A stretch of 64,000 bases of DNA from Anisodus tanguticus (Eukaryota; Streptophyta; Magnoliopsida; Solanales; Solanaceae). Location of the stretch: positions 16,910,001 to 16,974,000 of the forward strand of contig CM067557.1 of assembly GCA_034509755.1 (NCBI GenBank), given 5' to 3'. A model generated the notes under the pieces. The model was not told the DNA's origin. It saw only the letters and a program-made list of their open reading frames with translations, and did not search any database. How positions within the stretch are numbered: the first letter of the stretch is position 1; every line of letters starts with the position of its first letter. Positions 13,476 through 24,688 of the stretch are shown here, one piece after another. Made by a program: the position numbers and the translations under genes.

Positions 13476-14085
13476 GATAATCCAGGTCTCGGGGTGGCCT
13501 TAGTACCCCCATATCGCTAGTACCTGCACAAGTACTGGTACTAGGCTCTGGAGGTGATGGGACCGGTCCTTCAAAGACCCCACCACCAGGTAAATCGCGG
13601 GATATGCACACATGGTCGTGTCCGCTTGCGTCCAACGGATCAATGCTACAAGGTTGACCCCCCCACAAGCCCCATCCCTAAAGCTTGGCGGAGACCGAAC
13701 CCACACGCAACATGCCCGCGCGGCTTTTAGCGCCCAGGCTTTACCACATGTATGTGCCCCGGAGGACGATATCCTTAGGGGGGAATCGAACTTGCGACCC
13801 TAAGGCCGCAAACTTGACTCCCTGCCAGCAAGCTGACCCCTTTGGATAAACTTTGAGGGTAAACTTTTTATACTAGCCATCCCCACCGCATCACTGCGGC
13901 TCCACACACAAGAAACCCCACCCCCATCCTGGCCCGTCGGACTGAGTACCGCTAGGCTTGCAGGGCGGACAAAGGAGGGATTTTTTATGAGGCTTGGCTC
14001 TAGTCTCGCTGGTCATGGGAATCGAACTCGAGACCCAAGGCAGCAATACCCTTAGTGTAATGACCACTTGGCCAAACACCTCGGA
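13443..14085 (-). mobile_element. Composite SINE with two tRNA-like heads
   Basis: An exact 18-bp target duplication, TGAGTATACTGAATTATT, flanks the element (13425-13442 and 14086-14103). On the minus strand it starts TCCGAGGTGTTTGGCCAAG and ends in an A run (the T run at ~13449-13475). The first head has an A box TGGCCAAGTGGT (rc 14063-14074) and a B box GAGTTCGATTCCC (rc 14017-14029). A second head lies 3' of it: an A-box-like CAGCTTGCTGG (rc 13826-13836) and a B box AGTTCGATTCC (rc 13782-13793). Polymerase III SINEs normally carry one head, so this is a dimer or composite that moved as one unit. Confidence 0.85.
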
Positions 14086-14103
14086 TGAGTATACTGAATT
14101 ATT

Positions 14104-16110
14104 GATGATGTTAAGTGTTGTACATGGTTTCTTTCTTTACGATTTGGTTAAGATTCAAAACCGATTTCTCTAAAAATGAGATAATCCGCCTCCTCTAAAA
14201 CTGAAACAGTTTTCAAATTGTTACAAATTGTGGTTTTGATTTTATTGTAATTAATTTGGATTTTATAGAAATTACAAAATAGTTCGATTTTCCAAGATTA
14301 AAAACTGGGCTTTTACAAGACCATTTTGAGCATGTTCTGTAAACTTTTCGGACAAAACAAAATCAATCCTTAGTAGATTGAATAGTTTATGCCTTAAAGT
14401 TATGAGACTATGATTTTATTGAAAAAGAAAAGTAAAATGATTTGAACACATCAATGATTTACAAAGTAAAGGAATGGATTCATATAGTGATGTGTGATGT
14501 ATGTATACTGACATTTGATGTTTAGATCTCATTTAGCTATTATAAATAAAAGTAGGTAAATAATATTTTTTTGTGTAATAATCGAAAACAATATACTTGT
14601 CAGTTTTAAAATCTCAAGATTTTCATCTCATTAATTAAAAATTAAAAATTAAAAAGACTAATAAATTGCTAATAAATTTATAACTAGTTGTACCATATCG
14701 ATAAAGAATTAAAATCTAAAGAACGTATGCATTAAGCAGTAATTGAAAATTTAAATATATTTTTTATACATAATATATTTTTATAAAATATTATTACACA
14801 ATATATGAGTATGGTTGTAATAGAGAGATAATTTTACAAAGAGTCTATCATCGTAATGATCGTCACTGTTGTTATAGGTAGAATGTTGTTATAGATAAGT
14901 TAAATATAACATGAAAAATCGATTTCGGAGAAAATTAGACCGTTATAGTGAAATGTTGTTATAACAAATGACATTTCAAAGATGCTTGACTGTACACCTT
15001 TTTAGCCACAAATATTCAAATTCATCACTCAATCGCATTTAGCGGATTTTCTCGGGTGCCTAACACCTTACTCTGGAGATTACCAGAATTCTTAATCGTT
15101 TCTTTAGTATTTTTCAAAAAAAAATAATTGAAATTAACCTTTAGAAATTATTTCCTAATTCCGAGATAAAAACTAGGTGACGACTTTGTTATCGATCAAC
15201 AAAGAGCCAAGTTATGAGTAATTTTACACGTAAATATAAAAATGAACCATGACATTATCAAAAGAAAGAATTTTCAATCTATACACCGAACTAATTGTGT
15301 TTTATTAGCTTCATTTTTTTTCTTGAATACATAATTTTAATTTTAATGTGTTTCTAGCTCGCCTTTTTCTTCTAGTTTTTATCTTTTTCACTTTCTTAGT
15401 ATTCTTTAAACTTTTTGTAAGCTCTTTTTTTTCATGTTGTATAAAACTGTAGGATCAGTAAGGTAAGGCCTTACCTGTTATTAGTACGGCTTCTTTTGGG
15501 TATTATTAAATGAGAGGGGACTTTGCCTATCGGTGGATAATTTTGCTAAAAAAAAGTTATGCACCCACATATTTGTTATATATAACGTACATATTCAGAG
15601 ATAAATATGATAATTTAAAGCATATCGCTGAGAAATTAGAATGGTGCAAATATATCCTAACCAATTGAAAAAATCCAAATACACATTAGCGTGGCTTCCG
15701 TTGTTAGTGTGAGGGACATATTTGAACCATAAGTTAACGATGGAGGTATTTACGGTCCAATAGGTTAATGAAGAGCAATAATAAAACATATTCAATAGGT
15801 CTGCGTATTTTGAACCTTTTTCATTAAATTTATAGAGTTAGAATTTGTAGCCTAAGATAATTTTTGTGCCCTTCGGCCAACTAGTTTATCAATATGGTTG
15901 AAGTATACGCTCCTTATATACTTCAGTTGTATTTATTGTATATAGGTATGTATAATATATATATTTTAAATATAAAATATACATTACTTATGCATTGTAT
16001 ATATATTTTATAAACTAGATGACTGAATGATATTTGACTGTAATTTTTTTATATAATTTTTTATCAAAGGGAATTTAATTAAACCCGTTGACTCCTTTAT
16101 GCTACGCCGC
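14104..16110. other. AT-rich spacer without a supported gene
   Basis: No coding pattern or clear repeat boundary was found apart from the possible MITE relic at 14790-15000. Short open frames here lack any recognisable family. Around 15500-15800 the text resembles dispersed plant repeat sequence, but no ends are visible. Confidence 0.5.
14790..15000. repeat. Possible MITE relic
   Basis: The word GTTGTTATA recurs several times, around a TATAACATGAAAAATCG stretch that resembles a common solanaceous dispersed repeat. No clean terminal inverted repeats or target duplication could be placed. Confidence 0.3.
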
Positions 16111-16236
16111 TATTCTTATTATAAAGCAAAAGACATATATTGCACCTGAACTTGTTTTGAAATATCGAATTCACACTTCAATTAATCGGGTGATCTATTA
16201 CCCCCTATTCTTATTTAAAGTGGAACGGTTACCTCA
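16111..16236 (+). repeat. Left arm of ~125-bp inverted repeat
   Basis: Matches the reverse complement of 22789-22913, diverged but collinear. Shared blocks include AAAAGACATA(T/G)ATTGCA, TCGAATTCACA, and ATTTAAAGTGGAAC. Homology stops at both outer edges, as expected for element ends. Between the arms lie copia A and a plastid-like block. Confidence 0.6.
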
Positions 16237-16514
16237 TGTTCGACTCATGATCAGTCATAAGATTGGACTGTGTAGTACACTCGCTCCACCTCAGCTTCCA
16301 TGTAAGAGAACTTCTAAAAAAAAAAAAAAATCTCCATTAAATTTGCGAACTTCATCTTCTTCCTCACAACCCCCTCCCCCTCTCTCCCCCACATACTTTC
16401 TCCCCTTTTTTCCATTATGACAGCATTGATTGATAAAATTCATAATTTCAGCATTAGTGACCAAATGACAACGTTGACATAGGAAAAGAAGGTGAGATAG
16501 GGGATGGAAGCAGG

Positions 16515-17032
16515 GTAGTGCTAACTCTGCATGCACATCTATTTTGGCTCTTTCCGGAGAGCATCAAATCAACCGCTTTCATTTGCTTTGAGACTGACCC
16601 TCTTCCAGGCGAAAAGGGGAATGAGCTTTCCAATCGATCACACGCCCGGCACAAGCACAAGAGAAGGAAGGGTAAGAGAATAAATAGGCACTGGCATATT
16701 GACTACTTGAAATACGGACTATATAGCAAAATAGGGAGGGAATGAGACTGGGAGTTCGATTTCATTTATGACTTTTACCACCGGCAGTCCTTCGTGAGTG
16801 CGGCACACACCTTTTTGTTTGTTTCGGAGCCGTTTGTTTTGGCGGGGCGTACTAAACCCACTACGTACCACGCCACCGAGTGGCTCCCCTGAATGCCGAG
16901 TCTTTCTGGAAAACCTCTGAAATTATTTCAATATTGAACATTGGACATATAAGAGTTCCTAATCGAATCTCTTTAGAAAGAAGATCTTTTGTATCATGGT
17001 AGCCTGCTCCAGTCCCCTTACGAAACTAGAAA
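16515..17032. pseudogene. Probable plastid DNA insertion (NUPT), inverted-repeat spacer near 3'-rps12
   Basis: Base composition rises well above the AT-rich flanks. The core from about 16800 to 17032 is familiar as chloroplast inverted-repeat sequence near the 3' exon of rps12: the words ACCACGCCACCGAGTGG, AATGCCGAGTC and GGTAGCCTGCTCCAGTCC are recalled from that region. The match stops abruptly at about 17032 (CTTACGAAACT, then AT-rich text). The left part, 16515-16800, is less certain. No intact gene is present. The assignment is from memory and could be mitochondrial instead. Confidence 0.6.
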
Positions 17033-17318
17033 TTTTGAGTTAAAAATGGAAATAGAAATGGGAATGAGCGAAGAAAATAAATTCTCTTTTTCTAAATAAG
17101 AATCCATATTTTTCATCATACAGGGGACATCGTTCGTAGATCTTAGCCGGAATATTTTTTCGGCACACTTTCATTTTTTGCAGTCAACCTTCAGTATATT
17201 TCATTTTTTTTCTCTCACTCCAACTTGCCTTTCTCAGTATTACATTGTCATAAATCATCAATAATGATTTGTAAATTGTTTCATAAATCTGAAACTCGAA
17301 GGATTTGCAAATTATTTT

Positions 17319-17576
17319 TGATAAATATAGAACATATACACTTAATGTATATCACGGTTTTGTACATATTTTGTATAATCCAATCCGTGAGCTTTTAGGT
17401 AATATTTTAGTGTAAATATTACATTAATTAGTATTGTACACTTACCATAATTATAGAATTCTTATACTACTATAATAGAGTTTTGGGACTAGAATAGGAA
17501 TAGGTTTTCTATTATAGAAAATTGTAAATTGTATATTCTTTCATTAATGAAAATAATCAAGGGATTATTTCTTTCA
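17319..17576 (+). repeat. 5' LTR of copia A
   Basis: 258 bp, TG...CA, nearly identical to 22024-22286. It carries a TGTATATCACGG word that is one half of the hairpin in the copia B LTR. Confidence 0.95.
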
Positions 17577-17588
17577 TGGTATCAGAAG
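17577..17588 (+). other. PBS of copia A, tRNA-iMet type
   Basis: TGGTATCAGAAG begins directly at the LTR edge. Confidence 0.9.
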
Positions 17589-17730
17589 TCTAGGTTAATA
17601 TTTTCTCAAAATTTCCTTCCAACTTTTGCGTCGGATTCCGAGCCCCCTTCTCTCGGTTTTCGTGCCTGGAAATTATTTCTTCTTCCCAAATTTTCTTCCA
17701 AATCCCTTTCTCACGTCGTTCATTGCTATT

Positions 17731-18703
17731 ATGGCTAAGAACATGTTTCACTCTGCCCTTACTATTTCTAACATCAAGAATCACATCGCTATCATTCTTG
17801 AAATAGAAAACGTCCAAAAGGCGACGTGGGCCGAATTGTTCAAAGTTCACGCATACTCGCATCAAGTCCTCCATCATATTATCCCCGCGGCTCCTACGGA
17901 TACGGAGATGCCCAAACCCGAGGATGATTCTAAGATATGGATGACACTTGATGCTACAGTTCTTCAGTGGATTTACTCCACTATTTCTACAGAGCTCCTG
18001 CAAACGATTATCGAACCAGACGCTACGGCGATGGCGGCATGGAATAGAGTACGTGATATATTTCAAGATAATCAAAATTCACGTGTTGTTACCCTTGAGC
18101 AGGAATTCTTCCAGGTTAATATGAAAGATTTCCCCAACGTTTCAGCATATTGCAAAAGGTTGAAAGAATTGACGGACCAACTCCGCAACGTTAGCGCGCC
18201 AGTTACAAATGATCATTTGGTCCTACAAATGGTTGCAGGCCTATCTGAGGCCTATAGTGGTGTTGGAACACTTCTTCGTCAGAGCAGCCCTCTTCCACAG
18301 TTTTATCAGGCTCGTTCTATGCTTACGCTCGAAGAAGCCGGCTTGGCAAAAAAGGAGGCTACCTGCGCTTGTCCCGTAGTCATGTAGACGTCCTCTACTA
18401 ATTTTGCAGGTGTTGTTGATAATTCAGGCCCCAACCGTGGTCACGGTGGCGGTAAGAATAGTCGGAAAAATAATGGCAAAAATTGCGGGGGCCAACGCGG
18501 TAGTTCCGGCAATGGTGGCGGTGGACAGAATCCGGCCAGTAGGCGCCCACTCAAGCAGCCTTGTCCCAGCAGTGGACCCCCTGGCCATGGGACTAGGTTG
18601 GTAGCCCTTGGCCCAACAACCCCTACGTTCAGCCAGCCCAATTTCCAGCGAATTGGGCCCAGTTTCAGCCACAGTTTCGGCCCAATGTTTCTGCTCCAAC
18701 TCT
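17731..18703 (+). pseudogene. gag: Copia A gag, disrupted
   Basis: Encodes the capsid-type Gag of a Ty1/copia element, which would package element RNA in cytoplasmic particles. The start at 17731 (MAKNMFHSALT) matches the copia B start (MSTSKNSFHPALV); upstream codons in the same frame look like leader. The UBN2/gag-type core is clear: NVQKATWAELFKVHA, the DATAMAAWNRVRDIFQDNQN block, FPNVSAYCKRLKELTDQL, and LSEAYSGV. A TAG at 18385-18387 stops the frame where copia B reads on with Met-Thr-Ser. Past the stop, the same frame continues as a Gly/Asn/Pro-rich tail to about 18703. No CCHC zinc knuckle could be read. A frameshift separates it from the protease frame. Confidence 0.9.
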
Positions 18704-18812
18704 AGTCCAACGCTACAGTGGTGGTCCGGGTTAGCAGGGAGGAAGGTTTGGGTCTCGGCTCCACCAGGCCCATCATGCAGCAGGCCTCACTCCTACCAAC
18801 ATTGAAGTCGCG

Positions 18813-19259
18813 ATGCACACACTTGGAATAAATCCCTCGGACCCAAATTGGTACATGGACTCAGGCGCCACTACTCACATGACGTCGGACCCAGGTACTC
18901 TCTCGTCTTATTCCAACTTGAGCAATAATCGTGGTATAATTATTAGTAATGGTAATTCAATTCAAATTTGTGGTTACGGTCATAAAACTTTGTCTCCCCC
19001 CCATCCACCCCTTATATTGAAAAATACCCTTCATGCCCCTAAATTGATTAAAAAATTGGTGTTTGACCGTAAATTCACCACTGATAATTCCATTTCTGTT
19101 GAATTTGATCTGTTTGGATTTTCTGTGAAGAATTTCAAGATGGGGATTCCTCTAATGAGGTGTGATAGTAGGGGAGATCTTTATCCTATCATACTGTGTT
19201 CCGGTCTCTTGAGTCCAGCCTTGCCATCAACTTTTGCAGCCCTTGCTCCTTCATTGTGA
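18813..19259 (+). pseudogene. pol: Copia A protease and start of integrase zinc region
   Basis: Aspartic protease of a copia polyprotein, which would cut Gag-Pol into its working parts. The WYMDSGATTHMT block at residues ~13-24 contains the D-S-G-A active-site motif and is intact. After it come the expected MRCDSRGDLYPI (residues ~114-125) and a final AALAPSL. The frame ends at a TGA (19257-19259) where copia B has Trp-His-Ala, the start of the GAG-pre-integrase segment. In the parent polyprotein this was an internal part of one long frame; the apparent Met start is not a real initiation site. Confidence 0.88.
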
Positions 19260-20520
19260 CATGCTCATCTAGGTCATTCGGGGTCGTCTATTTTGTCTTC
19301 CTCAGATAAAAATAATTTTATTTGTTGTAAGGGTACGCGTAGTACTCCGAATTGTCAATCTTGTTCGTTAGGAAAAATTGTTAGATTGCCGTTGTAGACT
19401 CTCATTCTCATACTTTATTGCCATTTGATATTATTCATAGTGATTTATGAACTTCTCCTGCTATCAGTTCTTTGGGCCATCGATATTATATTCTTTTTTT
19501 GGATGATTATTCTAATTTTTATGGACTTTTCCGTTAGCGAAAATCTCACATTTTTTCCACCTTTTTAAAATTTCGAGCTTTCATCCGTACCCAATTCAAG
19601 CGGGAAATTAAGAATATTCAATGTGATAATGGGAAAGAATATGATAATGGGTTGTTTAGGGAGTTTTGTGCTAATAATGGTATCAATTTTCGTTTCTCTT
19701 GTCCTCATATGTACTCACAAAATGGGAAAGCCGAATGCAAAATTCATACCATTAATAACATTGTCCGAACTTTATTTGTCCATTCTTCCGCCCCTCCGTC
19801 TTTTCGGCATCATACTCTACAAATGGCTACCTATCTCCTTAACATTCATCCTACCAAAGGTTTGGCTTATTCATCCCCCCTCCAAATATTATATAATAAG
19901 ACTCCTTCGTATTCACATCTGAGGGTCTTTGGGCGCTTTTGTTATCCACTATTTCCGTCCACCACAATTAACAAACTACATGCCCGGTCTACCCCGTGTG
20001 TTTTTGGGTTATCCGTCAAATCATCGTGGCTACAAATGTTTTGATTTATCATCTAATAAAATCATAATTAGTCGCTATGTGATTTTTTATGAATCCCAAT
20101 TTCCGTTTGCTAAGGTTAGTAATTTCGTGCCTAGTTCGTATAATTTTTTGGATGATGATATATCCCCATACATTATTCTTTTGGCCCCACTGTTATCCTA
20201 TCTCAGTCCAGTGGGCCAGACTCACGGTCCAGTCCAACTCTCAGAACTGGGCTCATAATCCAGCCCACTGCCCCAGTCAACGTTCCAGTTATTGGGCCGC
20301 AGGCCCACTGTTTGCTGGCCAGCCTAGTCCTGCCACTACCCAGTCCAGTTTTGGTTCCGTCACCGCCCAAATTCCACTCAATTCTCCCTCGAGTCATAGA
20401 CCATTCACTCGTAGTAAACGGGGTATTTTTAAACCAAAAAGACATTTTAATTTAAATTCTAATGTTCTTAAATCACCCCTACCCCGTAATCCTGTGTCTG
20501 CTTTAAATGACCCGAATTGA
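19260..20520 (+). pseudogene. pol: Copia A integrase and linker, frameshifted
   Basis: Integrase would join element cDNA to the chromosome. The text reads HLGHSGSSIL and CQSCSLGK of the zinc-binding N-terminus at ~19268-19375, then breaks by frameshift. The second half of the catalytic core resumes with IQCDNGKEYDN at ~19617-19648 and the YSQNGKAECK stretch at ~19711-19740. In the same frame follow ATYLLNI and the LHARSTPCVF block near 19975-20010. The region to 20520 encodes a Pro/Ser/Gln-rich linker leading to the KRGIFKPKRHFN motif seen in all three copies before RT. Several frame changes make it non-functional. Confidence 0.85.
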
Positions 20521-20529
20521 AAAATTTCT

Positions 20530-22026
20530 ATGACCGACGAATATACTGCTCTTATTGATAATAAGACGTGGGAGTTAGTGCCCCGTCCATCTGGTGTTAA
20601 TATTATTCGGTCTATGTGGATTTTTGCTCATAAAGACAATTCTGACGGTTCTTTTGCGAGGCATAAGACTCGTCTTATGGGTGATGGTAAGACTCAGCAG
20701 GTTGGTGTGGATTGTGGTGAGACATTTAGTCCGGTGGTCAAACCGGCAACTATTCGCATTGTGCTCAGTTTGGCTCTTTCGAAAGCATGGCATATTCATC
20801 AGTTAGATGTGAAGAATGCTTTCTTACATGGTGATCTTAAGGAGACAGTCTATATGCATCAGCCTTTGGGGTTTAGGGATCCCAAATATCCTCACCATGT
20901 CTGTTTATTGAAGAAGTCCTTGTATGAGCTTAAGCAGTCCCCACGGGCTTGGTATAAGAGGTTTGCAGACTATGTTTCGACTATTGGGTTCTCTCACAAC
21001 AGGTTTGATAATTCATTGTTCATATATCGTCGTGGTTCTTTCCTAGCTTATATACTATTATATGTGGATGATATTATCTTGACTGCCTATTCTGATGCAT
21101 TACGCTAGTCTATCATGACAATGCTCAGTTTTGAGTTTGCTATGAAAGACTTGGGGCCCTTGAGTTACTTTTTGGGGATTGCTATCTCTCGTCATGCAGG
21201 TGGATTGTTCTTTTCCCAACGAAAGTATGCAACTAAGATCATTGAGCGAGCTTGTATGTCCTCATGAAAGTCCACTTCCACTCCAGTTAATACTAAACCC
21301 AAGCTAGGTGTTGCGGTTGGCTCCCCTTATGAAGATCCGACCCGCTATCGCAGTTTTGCAGGGGCTCTTCAGTATCTTACTTTCACGAGGCCAGATATTA
21401 CGTATTTCGTACAGCAGGTATTTTTGTTTATGAATGATCCCAGGGTTGAACACATGAATGCGTTCAAACACATTATTCGATACATCCAAGGGACACTTGA
21501 CTATGGCCTACATCTATATCCGTCTTCGACATCTACCCTTCTCTCGTATACAGATGTTTATTGGGGTGGTTTTCCGGATACCAGACGTTCCACGTCCGGC
21601 TATTGCATGTTTCTTGGTAATAACTTGGTCTCATGGTCTGCAAAGCGTCAATAGACTTTATCACGCTCTAGTGCAGAGGCCGAGTATCGAGGGGTAGCCA
21701 ATGTGGTCTCTGAATCCTTTTGGTTACGTAATCTTCTTTTGGAGCTTCATTATCCTATTCAGAAAGCTAGCTTGGTTTATTGTGATAATGTTAGTGTCAT
21801 CTACCTTTTTGGTAATCCAGTTCAGCATCAGCGCACTAAACACATCGAGATGGATATTCACTTTGTTCGCGAAAAGGTAGCTCGTGGACAAGTACACGTT
21901 TGTCATGTCCCTTCCAGGTATCAAATTGCAGACATCTTTACCAAAGGTCTTTCGTTAGTACTCTTTGAAGATTTTAGGGACAGTCTCAGCGTACGACGAC
22001 CACCCGCTATGACTGCGGGGGTGTGA
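20530..22026 (+). pseudogene. pol: Copia A reverse transcriptase and RNase H, disrupted
   Basis: RT copies the element RNA to DNA and RNase H removes the RNA strand. RT starts with MTDEYTALIDNKTWELVPRP and keeps IHQLDVKNAFLHGDLKE and the YVDDIIL catalytic motif; a TAG at 21106-21108 ends this frame. RT continues past the stop through SYFLGIA with a further stop near 21265. RNase H begins at about 21540: the block corresponding to YTDADWGG in copia B reads YTDVYWGG, so a catalytic Asp is lost, while SSAEAEYRG and YCDN are kept. A stop at 21653 interrupts it. The final DIFTKGL block precedes the PPT. Only disrupted coding remains. Confidence 0.92.
22013..22023 (+). other. Polypurine tract of copia A
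   Basis: CTGCGGGGGTG lies immediately before the 3' LTR start TGATAAATA. Confidence 0.8.
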
Positions 22027-22286
22027 TAAATATAGAATATATACACTTAATGTATATCACGGTTTTGTACATATTTTGTATAATCCAATCCGTGAGCTTT
22101 TAGGTAATATTTTAGTGTAAATATTATATTAATTAATATTGTACACTTACCATAATTATAGGATTCTTGTACTACTAGAATAGAGTTTTGGGATTAGAAT
22201 ATGAATAGATTTTCTATTATGAAAAATTATAAATTGTATATATATTTTTTTCATTAATAAAAATAATTAAGAAATTATTTCTTTCA
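22024..22286 (+). repeat. 3' LTR of copia A
   Basis: 263 bp, TG...CA, followed by the ATTTT target duplicate at 22287-22291. Confidence 0.95.
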
Positions 22287-22291
22287 ATTTT

Positions 22292-22788
22292 GACTGGATT
22301 CAATGGCGATAATGAACGTCGAAGGAGAAAATTTGGACGGATTTTTAAAAACAAAACGTAGAGAGATAAAGCTTGAAACTAGAAGATAAAAATAAAAAAG
22401 AACAGATAAGAAAAAAAAGTACTTAAAACAAGGAGTAAAGATGGAGGGGAAAGTGGAGGTGGCGGTGCAATGACGGATTGCTGATAGTAAGGTGGTGGAG
22501 ATTATATGGACAAAGAAAATAGAAATGTAAAAGAAAGAATTAAAAGAAAAAGAGGACAAAAAGCAAAAATACCTCAATCTGGGTCTGTTGATTAGTCCAC
22601 AAAATATGAAAAGAGAAATGGATAAGAAAAAAAAAGTAAAAAGGAAATATCTTTTAGTATTAATGTAATTAGTGTATTTTAACCAATAAAAAGGTGATAT
22701 GTGGACAAATGAGTTGGTTTTAAGCAGTTTTTTAGCCTTTCATGCGAAAGTAAATATATTTTTCTTTGCCATATCAGCACTGAGGGAG
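22292..22788. other. Purine-rich spacer between copia A and right inverted-repeat arm
   Basis: A-rich text with many AAAGAAA words. There is one reverse open frame of 97 codons (22284-22577) with a Phe/Ser-rich, low-complexity product resembling no known family. It is treated as non-coding. Confidence 0.5.
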
Positions 22789-22913
22789 GGAATAGTTCCA
22801 CTTTAAATAAAAATATAAAGATAATACATTGTTTGTCTGATTAGTTGAAATGTGAATTCGATTTTTGAGGTATCGTTCGGATGCAATCTATGTCTTTTGT
22901 CTTATTATAATAT
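22789..22913 (-). repeat. Right arm of ~125-bp inverted repeat
   Basis: Reverse complement partner of 16111-16236. The outer edge of the homology falls near 22913, just before the ACACACCCTC word. Confidence 0.6.
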
Positions 22914-23270
22914 ACAAGACACACCCTCTATAAAAAAGTCAATCTGATGCACTAAACTTTCATTACGTGCAGAGTCTAAAGAAATATCAATTTACAAGAA
23001 TTTATTATACACACTCTTCCTTCAAATTTATGAAATAGACTATTTCACTCCATATATGTATATAATAAAAAGAAGTAGCAGAACAAAAGGTTTCTTCACC
23101 CATGTTATTTGTAAGAGGAGGGGTCCCACGTTCACACGTTTGACAGCAAGTGACCCCACTTTTAAGCTCATAATTCATCTTCTTGACTCCCATTTTCTTC
23201 TTGGCATAACGGTCTCCAATCCTATTAGCTGTAAACCAAAAATCCTATTCACAAATTTCTCTAATTCACG

Positions 23271-24170
23271 TAGAGATGGCGATGGATACTCGACCCGGTC
23301 TGAATTCGGTGGATCCAAATCTATTTTATAAGATATGAATTTTTAAAATTTGGACTCTACGGATACGGATTGGACCCGGATCCATTTCTGACGGATCGGA
23401 TCTGGATCTGAATCTTGCATTTGAGATCCGTATCGGGTCCAGATCCGACCCATGGATCCGTTTTTTATTAAATATATTCATAACCTAGAATGTAATTTTA
23501 TAAGTATTTTCTTTAAAAAATTCATAATTTCTGTATTTTACATTCAGATTTGGACTTTATTTTTTAAATGATCCATATGTTTAAGCCCATAATTCTCAAA
23601 GAGCCCAATAAAAAACTAAGCGGAAAACAAATGATGGTACAATCATTGCATGTAAAAGGAGCTGATTATTTGATCTCATTCTATTGAAATATTCATATCT
23701 CATGTCATGCTTTAGCACATGAAAGAGTGGATTCGTTGCAAAATATTCCTCATAAAACTTACAGTCATGAAGGATGATTAATTGTGGTCGAATGCCACAT
23801 CTAATATAAGATCATGATTAAAACTTTATGACTTCCACCTTTAATTCTTTTTACACTAATGAAAGTGCATATTAAACAAAAAAAATGGATGAATTGACAC
23901 CCAATGTAGCTTAATGTTGTTATAGCGCTCAATTTTCATTTGACAGACATGCCTAGGATTGAAATCTGAAACATGAAAAAAATATACAACTCTAAAAGAT
24001 TTTTTTTTTACATGTGGATCCAGATCCGATCCGTGGACCCGGTGGATCCGATGGATCTGAATTTGGATTTGATTTTTATGGACCCGATGAATCTGGATCC
24101 AGGTATGAAAAATGGATCTAGATCTGGATCTAGTAGGATCCGGTCCAGATCCGATCCGTTGCCATCCCTA
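23271..24170. mobile_element. hAT-type non-autonomous transposon (900 bp)
   Basis: An exact 8-bp target duplication AATTCACG (23263-23270 and 24171-24178) flanks terminal inverted repeats: TAGAGATGGCGATGG on the left and, reversed, TAGGGATGGCAACGG on the right. An 8-bp duplication with a TAGGGATG-like end is characteristic of the hAT superfamily. About 200 bases at each end are crowded with GGATCC/GATCCG/GGATCTG words, likely subterminal transposase-binding repeats, while the middle is plain AT-rich sequence. There is no transposase gene, so it would move only with help. Confidence 0.9.
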
Positions 24171-24622
24171 AATTCACGCGGCAGACCCGGAATTTGAAAA
24201 TCGCGGGGCACCATTATCTTAATATAGACGCTAATTAAACTATCAATGAAAACTGAGTGTTAATGAACATGTCGAACTGATAATCGAGAACGTGAGCAGT
24301 ATCGAAAGTACAAGTATATAAGTCAAATATGAATTGTTGTCTAATACTTAACGTTAACATTATTTAAACAACTTAAGGCTGACACTGGTCAAGGTTGAGC
24401 AAATGTACGAAAGGTTGCACGATCGAGCCCTTGGTACATTGCTATGTTTTTGGGTAAATGCATAATATCCAGTACAAAAAAGGATGATTAACAAAGAAAC
24501 ATAATAGAAAGGCACGGTAAAGTTAACAAGTGCATGTGCCCTCCCTCCCTCCTCACCACCTAGGTCCGCCTTTGATTATCCATGAACTTAGCTTTTTCTC
24601 CTTTCATTTCTTTCCTTATGGT

Positions 24623-24688
24623 AAATTGAATAAACTAACTCACAAGCAGTGTTTTAAATTGAATGAACTAACTCACAAGCAGTGTTTT
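24623..24688 (+). repeat. 33-bp tandem duplication
   Basis: Two copies differing at a single base; the copies begin AAATTGAATAAACTAACTCA and AAATTGAATGAACTAACTCA. Confidence 0.9.

Larger units (their letters stand above)
17319..22286 (+). mobile_element. Copia element A, complete with target duplication
   Basis: This 4968-bp element is bounded by TGATAAATA...TTTCTTTCA LTRs and flanked by an exact 5-bp duplication ATTTT (17314-17318 and 22287-22291). Order: LTR, PBS, gag, protease, integrase, reverse transcriptase, RNase H, PPT, LTR, which is the Ty1/copia order. By eye the two LTRs differ at about 16 positions plus one small indel over 258 bases, so it is not recent. Stops and frameshifts break gag, integrase, RT and RNase H, so it cannot be autonomous. 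Copia B at 56210-60617 is the same family. Confidence 0.95.

Noticed and set aside
13782..14074. Two possible tRNA genes
   Set aside because: A and B boxes are present, but no cloverleaf with acceptor stem could be drawn; they are SINE heads inside one target duplication.
16088..16420. 110-codon forward open frame
   Set aside because: It runs through the inverted-repeat arm, an A run and C-rich low-complexity text; the product has no family resemblance.
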